Position numbers and translations under genes: made by a program. A stretch of DNA of 64,000 nt. It comes from Crotophaga sulcirostris (taxonomy: Eukaryota; Chordata; Aves; Cuculiformes; Crotophagidae). Positions 40,511-49,170 of the stretch are shown here, in pieces; positions within the stretch are counted from its first letter, which is position 1, and each line of letters begins with the position of its first letter. The stretch covers positions 645,701 to 709,700 of the forward strand of contig VYZB01000119.1 of assembly GCA_013397455.1 (NCBI GenBank), given 5' to 3'. Under the pieces are notes generated by a model. The model searched no databases, was not told where the DNA came from, and saw only the letters and a list, made by a program, of their open reading frames with translations.

Positions 40511-43500
40511 AAAGTTTTTTTAGACTGTAAAGGCAGAGAGTTTTTCTTGATTTGGAGAGGATCGGCAGCATCTTGTTGCTGAAAGTCAGGGGTGCGATGG
40601 AGGGTCTTGGGGTCAGGATGAGAAGAGTGACAGTACTTAACTGCCTAGACAGCCACCACCATACAGGAGCCAAGAAAAGAGACAAGATGTCCAAAGAAAA
40701 AAAAATCCAGTCTCCATAGGTCTTCCCTCTGCAAAATATGTCCTGAGTTTCATGACGTGCATTAGACAGCTCCTCTCCCCAGTCTCAACCTCTCATTCAC
40801 AAGCCTTGACCAAAACTCACGTGATATTCCTATTTAGATGAGGAAATTCCAACTGTCTTGCATGTTCCTTTTCCATTGAAACACAAAAATGCAATAGGTC
40901 ACTTATAGCTGCATAGTAGAAACTGATTTCACCGAGTCAGTTACGGGTTTGTTTCTGGTTGTTAGGATTGGCTTTGTACAATGCTGCTTGTAGACAGAAT
41001 CTGTCCCATAATATGCATTCCTAGCATCATTGTCAATTCATTGATGGTGTTTGGGCTCCTCCTCTGTGCCCAGAAAACCCATGTGCATTTCTGTGAGTAG
41101 AGTGCAGTAACATCCCACACAGTTCTGTATAATTTTTTACACATTTGGGTTTAGTAGTAAAACAGAGTGATAAAATCTTGCAGACTTGTGTTTTAATTTG
41201 CTTTTGGTTCGATATGAGCACAGCGGCACAGCATCAGCAACGTGTGATGCTTTCAGTCTGTCCTGCTCCCAGGGTAAAATCTCTGGTGAATATCAGGCCA
41301 CTTGTTTTATGTATTCATGAATTTATTTAGAAGGTTTCTGTGTTTTTAAGGAAGGTAGAAAGAAAGCAGTGGAAGCTACCTAGGAACCTTGTTGATTTCA
41401 GTGGCCTGGCATCAAGGACACAAATTGTTTTCTTTTCTGTGTAACTTAAAAGACCATTAAGGGAGGTGTTTGGAGGGGCTACCCAGAGACCTGTGCCCCC
41501 TATTGCTGTCCTTTTTAGTGTCTGGGTTGTGTTGTCAGTGGTCCCTTGAGACAATCAGGCTGCTCAGTTCTTCTAAAGAACTACAAGCACAGCTTGTGCT
41601 TAAGAAGACACGTGTGTCTTTTGTAATCTGACTGACTGTTAAATGATGTCTGGTCTTTCCTTGGTGGTTAAGTACATACAGCTCTTTGTGGTGAGTGAGT
41701 TTGCATGGTGTCAGATGCACAGATATAGATGTATTGGTTTTTTCAGTCTTTGCCAATCAGGGTGTGGTAGAAGAACTATCAACCTTGTGGTCTTCTATAG
41801 GCAAACGCCCTGTCTGCTTTCTACTGGTTCCTTCCACAGCCTTCAGTAGTCTTGATTTTAATGTTGTCTTGTATAATCTGCAGAGCTGGGAAAAGACTGT
41901 ACTGGTCACTTTGCCTTGTAGAGGAAAATTTGCTTTCCTTACAAAGTCAAAACAGACAATAACTTCTCTCAGCATCTTGTTTTGCAGAGGGGAGTCTCCC
42001 CATCAGCGAGGCTGTGCAGAGGGTGAGCAGGGCCACGGCAACCGCAGTACTTTGTGCCTGCAGGTCACAGCCATCCTAATGCCACTCTCCGTCCCAGTTA
42101 CCCAGTTTCCAAAGGAGATTAGGATGTAGTTGGTAGCCCTCTGGCTGCAGACCAGCCAGGGGAAGAGCAAAGGAGGTGACTGTCAGTAGCTGGGCGACAG
42201 ACGGAAAGATGTGGATGGAGGCAGCTCCAGCTGCCCCATGTCCCAGCACAGCCCACTGGGCCCTCCCTGCATGCATGTCCTTTGTCACCTACGTGTGCCA
42301 CTCAGGGGTCTGGCCAGACCCTGGGTTATTGTAGGCAATTCAGGTGACAAGGACAGCTTTCTCTCTGCCATGTTTGGCCAGGAGCCCATTGCTTCTTGGC
42401 ATGGAGTCAGACGCTGCAGCTCCCCCCCATGATGTTGAAGACTCCACCAGACGACGACGTTAATATTGCATTTGTTCTGGGTAAAGGCCAGAGAGGAGAA
42501 GTGGGAACTTTTCACTACAAGAAACAGCTGACGTGCAGAATTCCCAGCTGTTATGTATGATATCAAGTAACTAAGAACAGGCAAGTACCAGAGAGAAACT
42601 TTAAAATGTTACCCTGTATGAATTGCCCATTCTTCCCCTGTGCTTCATCCATGGGTGATACTACAGCCATTGTCATTGCCTGGTGCTCCCTCTGCCCATT
42701 TGTCCTCTGACTGCTGAATTCAGCGGGATTTGGTCCTTTAACATAATTATTACAAAGTTTCTTGTCTATGTCTCTGTCCGTGAGGCCTCTCAGTTGCTGA
42801 TTATACTAATCAGAGGTGATTATTGCCTATGCCCACTTAACCCATATTTAAATGCAGCAGGCTGAATTTGTCTTCAGCACAGGCTCCAAAAGACATGAAC
42901 CTAGCATCAAAGAAAATTAATTCATAGGTACATTATCCTATGGGATCAAGCTAAAATGTGATCGAAGAGCTTTAGAGTCAGTGTACGCTCTCATGGAAGG
43001 ATATAGGCAGAAGAAAGTAGCCTTGTTCTTGTTTGTGCAAGTTTTTTTCCCCCAGTTCTTCGATTTAGGCAGAATAACAGATCACAAGAATACTTATCAG
43101 TGAGTATTTTACTGCAGTTAAGAGAGAATACACTTCCTTTAGAAAAATAATAGTTACTGTTGAAAGTATGATAAGCCACGTTGAAACTATTCTTTTACTC
43201 ATTTTCCTGGCTAGATCTCTGACTTGGGCACCTCTCAGCTTTTCAAACAAATGCATTTATCTGGCCATGCTATTGCTCCAGTACAAGGAAATACAGGACC
43301 TTAGATACACACAAAATTTGAATACCAATCTTGCCTCTACAAGAACTGTCTTCAATCATTTTCTGCAAAATACAGTGCTGGATGATGGAAATGAAAATAT
43401 TCCAGTTGCTTCTCAAAAGCTTAGGTGGAATTTTGTCCTAAATGGTGATTAACTCATTTATATTCCTAATCCTTTTAAACAGTTGCATAAAGAGTCAAAG

Positions 43501-44334
43501 TGGAGCTCGAAGATGTTGGGTAGGACAGCAAGTAGCTACTTCCAGCCCACAAGGATGTCAGATTTTATGCTAAGAGGGAAACCCTGTTCACACTGGAGTA
43601 AATGTGGTTTCTATCTCTGCCTTTAATGGAGTTTCCGTTCCTTTTTTCTGAACTAAATGAGAATGGGATTTTAGCCGTTTTCTCACATGACTGTGGTGCA
43701 AACCTGAATTTTAATTTTGAGCCTTTTTAAAGGGGGAAAATGAAGGTGAAACTATATAAGCCCAGAGAACAGATGCACCTCCAGAGGGAGAAGGGCTCTA
43801 ATGACTGTAGGGTGTTGCTTGAAGCAGAGAGGTGAGCTCTAAGCAAACAGTCCCTGCAGTGCAGCAGCAGTATCAGCAGCGCTCCAGGGTGCTGGAGAAG
43901 ATGCTGCAAAGCCTGACTGCCATTCTCTTACAGTTGGGAGAGTTGTGCCTGGCCAAAATGAACTTCCTTCTCCCCACCGCAAGTAGGGGGGTGTTTGGGA
44001 TGAGCAAAAAGTCATAACACCACAGAAAGGAAAATGCACTACTATTTCCAGGAGTTTGCAGTGGAACTTTAGAATTCACAAACATAAGAATAGATAAGGA
44101 ATTGCGGGGGCAGAGTTTCACAAAGGCACACTCTTGGGCAGTACATTTTTATGTTGCAGTAAAAGTGACTGAAATATTCCAGAAACTTTGACTATATTCT
44201 TTACATTAAATACAATGATTATCTATTCGTCTCCTGACTCTGATTTAGTTAAATAGCCAATACTATAATTCATAGGCAAGAATTTAATCCACAGAAAATT
44301 CTTTCCTCAGAGAAGATCAAAGTGAATCCTGTAG

Positions 44335-44475
44335 TGTTAAGCACACACCTACAGCACTTGATCCTGAAAAAAATTAAGTATGTGCTTCAATCAGCCTATC
44401 CCTTCTTACTTGTTCCCATGCATTAAGTTAAGGCTCTGCCTGAATGTTTTCCATGCCAGGATCAAGGACCTGTGG
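44335..44475. repeat. Possible ancient palindromic MITE relic
   Basis: 'gtgttaagcacacacctac', 'aagtatgtgcttcaatc', 'ttaagttaaggctctgcctgaatg' and 'gccaggatcaaggacc' resemble the left, middle and right parts of a self-complementary repeat built around 'ttaagcacatgctta...gctggatcaggacc' that I recall from turtle and crocodile DNA. Divergence is very high, no termini or target-site duplication can be fixed, and the assignment is tentative. Confidence 0.3.
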
Positions 44476-45365
44476 AGATCTCCACACTGGGAGAGCAGAA
44501 GTCTGAAAATGTAGCAAGCAAACTTGCAAGAACACAAGCAGGCTGTCACAGCAATGCCTACATGTCCCTCTGCATCTACCACCCTTACACTAAGAGATTG
44601 AAAGTCTCTTGGGTGATATAAACGTGCAAAATAAGTGCATACAGTAGAACACAAAGGTGAAATGACCCTAGTTATCAGGCACAATTAAAATGAATTGAGG
44701 ATGACTAATAAAGAGGCAGTTCAAAATCTTTACATGACACAGTGTCAAGGCAACAGTGTTGTGCAATAGCACTGACACAATTAACTCCGTGTCCCTGCCT
44801 TGGGCAGCGCCGGGAACTGGGCTCCCACTGGCCTCACCCACACGCTCCCATGGCGGGCACAGGGTGGGCTCCACTTGCTCTCCACTTGCTGCCACATCCA
44901 AGAGTCCCAGGGCAACCCGCATAGAACCAGCCTCTTCAGATCAAGGCAAGGGCATATTTCCTACTTTGTTGTCTCTATTCTTCTCCTTCCTTTTGGTTTG
45001 CATTAACCCAAGCCTCATGGTTACTAGCATGTGAAAAGTGAGAGCATCATGTTGAATTTCTGGGCACACTCCAGAATGAGATGGAGCTGAGGTGCCCAAT
45101 CCTGTACCAGAGCTGGTACTTGACTTAGCACTGCACAATGCAAACATTTTCTGGCTATGTATTTTTTCAGTATGTAATTTAAAGGCTAGTTTGGACAACC
45201 CTTTGCTCCAGATGAAAGACTGTAATTGGGAGTGTGATCATGCAAAAATATAGCCCAAACTGGCCCTTTATTTCTTTGTTTGGTTATGTTACTCCTTCAC
45301 AGCGCCTTCCAGGCTGCAGGATTGTCCAGTGCACTGGGTGACTGCAGCAGGGATGAACTGGTTTT

Positions 45366-45392
45366 TATATATACACACACACATATATATAT
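45366..45392. repeat. TA/CA dinucleotide microsatellite
   Basis: TATATATA, then ACACACACACA, then TATATATATA in 27 bases, followed by a T-rich run. It is a compound simple repeat, probably polymorphic. Confidence 0.9.
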
Positions 45393-45791
45393 TCTTTTTT
45401 TTCTTTGTTGTTCTTATTTTCTGGCCAAAACTGGGTTTCTCTTGGTTTTGTTGCTGCTGGCATGTCTTTGCAACACAGTACTGTTAAAAACTAATAATAT
45501 AAACAAATCTGAGGTTATGCCAACCATTGCAGAGTACAGCCAAAGCTGCCCAATGCCACAGCTTGCTGAGCAATGTGTGAATTTTGTCATGCCAGACATG
45601 TCTCTTTCCCTATTCTTTAACTTTTGGAAGGATCTTAGTGGAGAGTGTGTTCTTCTAAATGAGATAATTAAAGTAATTGACATAAAAACTTTTTCAGCAC
45701 AGCTATAGGAATAGTGGCCCCTGTGTTTGCCCAGCCTGCTGTCTCTACCTGCCAGGGGCTGCATGGGAGTTGGCTGCAACACTTCAAATAA

Positions 45792-45820
45792 AACATGATT
45801 TCTGGTCAAAAAATCATGTT
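45792..45820. repeat. Perfect 10-bp hairpin
   Basis: AACATGATTT (45792-45801) and AAATCATGTT (45811-45820) are exact reverse complements with a 9-base loop. No associated gene, terminator context or transposon end was found. Confidence 0.6.
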
Positions 45821-46175
45821 ATTGCAGTTAATGTTTAAAGCGGTATTTTTGAGTGTTTTGCTTTATTAAAGAGAGTGTAAATACTGTTTGCTGTGCCTGC
45901 CGGGCTCAAGGGATGGATGTGGAAGTGTCCCAGGTGCAGACCTGGCCGGGCAGTGCCAGCACACCCAGCCGGCTGCCAGCACAACCTGGGGCAATAGCTG
46001 TGGCACTTGGTACCTCCAGAGGAAATCTGCCCCAGATCCAGCCCAGCCCCTCTGGGGCCACATCCTGCCTGTGCTGCCCACAGCATCCGTCGGCGGGTGC
46101 TTAATCTCAAGTGCCTCAACTGCAGAGTGTAGTATTCTCTTTATTCCTGATCTAATTCCCCGATGTGTACCTGCA

Positions 46176-46193
46176 TGCCCGCGTACGCGGGCA
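46176..46193. repeat. 18-bp perfect CpG-rich palindrome
   Basis: TGCCCGCGTACGCGGGCA equals its own reverse complement. It carries four CpGs in 18 bases while the sequence on either side has almost none. A methylation-protected, factor-bound palindrome would explain survival of so many CpGs outside an island. No named factor is proposed. It lies about 1.6 kb from the gap-centred CpG island. Confidence 0.85.
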
Positions 46194-46334
46194 ATGGCAC
46201 CCTCTCAGTCACTTGGGTGACAGGGCTGCACTGCAGGCTGCAGAGACACACCTTAACACAATTAAAAAAGGAGAGAAATGCCTCATTTGAAACCTATTTG
46301 TACCTTGCCTGAAAAAGGGCAAGAAGAATTTCCT

Positions 46335-46344
46335 CCCCCCCCCC
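46335..46344. repeat. C homopolymer (10)
   Basis: Ten consecutive C, extended by ACCCC, form a short low-complexity run. This is a place where sequencing length errors are likely. Confidence 0.9.
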
Positions 46345-46804
46345 ACCCCGTGAACGAGGGAAGAGTTGCTGTGCTTCACATGATGACACTGTGTGTCTCA
46401 AAACCCCACTCTCAGTGGGAAAATGAGATTTGCCACTTGTGGCAGTCAGCACAACCACGCTATTTGCTTTGCCTCTTATAAGAAAGAGAATAAGAAATAT
46501 TAACTGCCTGCAGAGGCACCCTTTCTCTTGTCTTCCTCAATAATAGCCGATGTTCCTCAGGTTATTGCTGTAACATCACTTCCCTTTCCTCAGTGGCATC
46601 AAGTTTATATTAAAAAACTCATAGTGAAGCCTTTTGTCCAGTGTCCCCTTTTTGGTTCTGCTTTTGTGCCCCATGCTGTGCTTCGGGGCACTGGCACGTG
46701 CAGGGGATAGGGCCATGCATGCAGGCAGGCTGCCACCTGCTCCCTTCCTCCAGCAGAGCAAGGGCTGGGAGAGAACAAGAATTTTGGCTGAGCGAAAAAA
46801 GCCA

Positions 46805-46884
46805 GGGGTCAGGTGTGCCAGCTGTGGGAAAGGGCTACTGGGCAGGAATGGGCTCCCAGAAGGAGCAGAACTGCCAGCATTGCA
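46805..46884 (+). repeat. Unclassified 80-bp repeat, copy A
   Basis: This 80-base segment is the reverse complement of 47581-47660 with about 12 mismatches and no gaps (about 85% identity by hand alignment). It starts GGGGTCAGGTGTGCC and contains the fully conserved block CAGAAGGAGCAGAACT. Flanks of the two copies are unrelated. It is not CR1, MIR or any repeat I know. Both copies are open in two reading frames, but that follows from high GC content. It may be a dispersed low-copy repeat or a local inverted duplication. Confidence 0.8.
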
Positions 46885-46918
46885 CAGGTTGAGAAGCAGC
46901 TGTCCAAAAGGAGCTGAA

Positions 46919-46938
46919 GGAGGGGTGATAACCCCTCC
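46919..46938. repeat. Perfect 8-bp GC hairpin
   Basis: GGAGGGGT (46919-46926), a GATA loop and ACCCCTCC (46931-46938) form an uninterrupted GC stem. An A run follows at 46958-46970. The arrangement looks terminator-like, but intrinsic terminators have no such role for RNA polymerase II, so no function is assigned. Confidence 0.6.
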
Positions 46939-47429
46939 CCAAAAAATACTCACAAAAAAAAAAAATCTAACTTGTTAATAAGTTTTGGAAAGGGATTACA
47001 TGATGCAGCTGCTTGCAGCAGCCCGGGGCCTGGGTCAGGGACCCCAGAGATGCCCAGCTGTGGGATGAAACACACATTTCCCGCTGTGGTGTCCAGCAAG
47101 CACTGATCCCCTCCCAGTAATACCTTGAGCAGAGAAAGGAGGAGGCTACAGACCAGCCTTGATGCCACAGCTTTTGGTATTCCGTGCTTCCAGAAACAAG
47201 AGAAGGATAAATCAAATCCCTAGCAATCAGCATTAATTACCTAATGGAACAAGTGAGAAGCAGCCCCACCACCAGCCCTGGCTCCTTGCCCAAGCAGGGC
47301 ACATGAAGGGGGGCTGGAGCTGTACCTGGAGAGGGGGAAAAATTGCTGTGAAGAAAGGGACGAAAGGAAAAGTCGTGTGAGGAAGGAAGCAGTGAATGTT
47401 CAATCAGTGACTCCAGGGGGGAACTACTT
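46939..47429. other. Unassigned sequence between repeats
   Basis: Moderately GC-rich with an A run at 46958-46970. No gene or repeat was recognised before the CR1 that begins near 47430. Confidence 0.45.
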
Positions 47430-47720
47430 TAAATTGGAAGGGAGAAGATTTATATTAGACATTAGCTGAGCACGGTGAGGCCCTGGCACAGGTTGCCCAG
47501 GGAAGCTGTGGCTGCCCCATCCCTGGAGGTGTCCAAGGCCGAGTTGGATGGGGCTCGGAGCACCCTGGGCTCGTGCCTTCTGCGGTGCTGGGAGTTCTGC
47601 TCCTTCTGCGAGCCCGTTGCTGCCCAGCGGCCCTGTCCCACCGCCGGCACGCCTGACCCCCACGGCGGAGGGGTGGAGCTGGGTGGGCTTCAGGGTCCCC
47701 TCCAACCCAAACCATCCCAT
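47430..47720 (+). mobile_element. CR1 LINE 3' end, interrupted
   Basis: CR1 landmarks appear in order: 'agatttatattagacattag', 'ggtgaggccctggcacaggttgcccaggg', 'ctgccccatccctggaggtgtccaaggcc', 'ttggatggggctcggagca', then 'gaggggtggagctgggtggg' and 'cagggtcccctccaaccc' to the end near 47720. Between about 47575 and 47658 the expected dozen bases ('gaggtgtccctg'-like) are replaced by an unrelated 84-base block, which is copy B of the 80-bp repeat. The copy is unusually rich in CpG for an old transposon, which fits its position inside the CpG island. Confidence 0.9.
47581..47660 (-). repeat. Unclassified 80-bp repeat, copy B
   Basis: Read on the minus strand this matches 46805-46884 at about 68 of 80 positions without gaps. 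Several differences are CG in this copy against TG or CA in copy A, the pattern left by methylated CpG decay outside an island. Copy B sits inside a CR1, so it arrived after that insertion or replaced part of it. No target-site duplication was found at its edges. Confidence 0.8.
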
Positions 47721-47809
47721 GGCGCTACGGCACGGCGGGACTGACCGCCACAGCGCCGCGAGCCCCGGCAGTGGGGCTGGTGGGGCCGTGAGGGGCGGTG
47801 GGCCCTGCC

Positions 47810-48575
47810 NNNNNNNNNNNNNNNNNNNNNNNNNNNNNNNNNNNNNNNNNNNNNNNNNNNNNNNNNNNNNNNNNNNNNNNNNNNNNNNNNNNNNNNNNNN
47901 NNNNNNNNNNNNNNNNNNNNNNNNNNNNNNNNNNNNNNNNNNNNNNNNNNNNNNNNNNNNNNNNNNNNNNNNNNNNNNNNNNNNNNNNNNNNNNNNNNNN
48001 NNNNNNNNNNNNNNNNNNNNNNNNNNNNNNNNNNNNNNNNNNNNNNNNNNNNNNNNNNNNNNNNNNNNNNNNNNNNNNNNNNNNNNNNNNNNNNNNNNNN
48101 NNNNNNNNNNNNNNNNNNNNNNNNNNNNNNNNNNNNNNNNNNNNNNNNNNNNNNNNNNNNNNNNNNNNNNNNNNNNNNNNNNNNNNNNNNNNNNNNNNNN
48201 NNNNNNNNNNNNNNNNNNNNNNNNNNNNNNNNNNNNNNNNNNNNNNNNNNNNNNNNNNNNNNNNNNNNNNNNNNNNNNNNNNNNNNNNNNNNNNNNNNNN
48301 NNNNNNNNNNNNNNNNNNNNNNNNNNNNNNNNNNNNNNNNNNNNNNNNNNNNNNNNNNNNNNNNNNNNNNNNNNNNNNNNNNNNNNNNNNNNNNNNNNNN
48401 NNNNNNNNNNNNNNNNNNNNNNNNNNNNNNNNNNNNNNNNNNNNNNNNNNNNNNNNNNNNNNNNNNNNNNNNNNNNNNNNNNNNNNNNNNNNNNNNNNNN
48501 NNNNNNNNNNNNNNNNNNNNNNNNNNNNNNNNNNNNNNNNNNNNNNNNNNNNNNNNNNNNNNNNNNNNNNNNNNN
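47810..48575. other. Assembly gap (766 N)
   Basis: 766 undetermined bases lie between GC-rich flanks. Frames that appear to cross it are artefacts of N translation. The length may be estimated or arbitrary. A CpG-island promoter and first exon are the likeliest hidden content. Confidence 1.
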
Positions 48576-48576
48576 C

Positions 48577-48598
48577 CGGCTCGGGAGCAGCCGAGCCG
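48577..48598. repeat. GC hairpin at gap edge
   Basis: CGGCTCGG (48577-48584) and CCGAGCCG (48591-48598) are exact reverse complements with a 6-base loop, immediately right of the gap. A GC stem of this kind can stall sequencing polymerases and may help explain where the assembly broke. Confidence 0.75.
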
Positions 48599-49170
48599 CC
48601 GGTTCGGGTGGGGGGACCCGGTTTTGTGGAGGCTAAAAACGTCCTGATCGCGGTTTTCTCGTTCCGTCTGGGAAGTTGTGAGGTTCTGGGAATGCGTTTT
48701 TATCTGCAAACGCGGCGCGGGGGGCGAAACCTCCGAACTGGTCTGGCGCCTAAATATAGCATCAAAAATCCAGGTTGAAAAGTTACTCCTCCTACCAGGG
48801 TTACTGTGCCGTTTGGGTTTACACACCGTCTGCCCTTCAAGCGGGGAAACGGGAAGGCTTTGAGAGTCCCTGGTACGGGGAGCGCGGGTTTCCAGCTGTG
48901 TGATGGGTGACTCCAAGCCTTGGTCCTTCATGGCAGGAATTGGGAGCCGATTGCTCCGGGTGGCTCGCGCTGGAAGCACTTCAAAGCCGAGCCCTGCGTG
49001 ATTCATCAGTGAGGTGTCACCTGCACTTCAGAGAGCACTTGTCCTTTGTAAAATGCCCCAGTCCCCAGAGGCTGGAGGCACCTGAGCAGGTTCCTCCTCA
49101 GTGGGTTTTGGACAAGCCCGGCTTAGCAGTCCCTTTCCGAGGGCAGAACTGGCATCTCCGTACCGACTCG

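Larger units (their letters stand above)
40511..46175. other. Unassigned non-coding stretch
   Basis: No gene was recognised in these 5.7 kb. A TATA-like ACTATATAAG at about 43751-43760 has no following open frame of note. The 44335-44475 segment faintly resembles a palindromic amniote MITE. A TA/CA microsatellite lies at 45366-45392 and a perfect hairpin at 45792-45820. From about 45.9 kb the sequence becomes GC-rich. Confidence 0.45.
47440..49170. promoter_or_regulatory. CpG island, probable promoter region
   Basis: Both sides of the assembly gap are dense in CpG. I count about 22 CpG in 47560-47809 and about 20 in 48576-48760, against near absence elsewhere in the window. A GC box GGGGCGG lies at 47792-47798, just before the gap. 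CpG density falls off gradually to about 49170. In birds such an island usually marks a transcription start. No exon, splice donor or ATG can be assigned because the core is missing, and the direction of transcription is unknown. Confidence 0.65.

Noticed and set aside
43751..43760. TATA-like ACTATATAAG as a core promoter
   Set aside because: No open frame, CpG context or initiator evidence downstream. Such words are frequent in AT-rich DNA.
46919..46970. GC hairpin followed by an A run as a bacterial-type terminator
   Set aside because: The genome is eukaryotic and the run is A, not T, on the plus strand. No adjacent minus-strand gene supports it.
47548..49006. Long open frames crossing the gap on both strands (over 300 codons)
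   Set aside because: Most of their length is N. They are artefacts of undetermined bases lacking stop codons.
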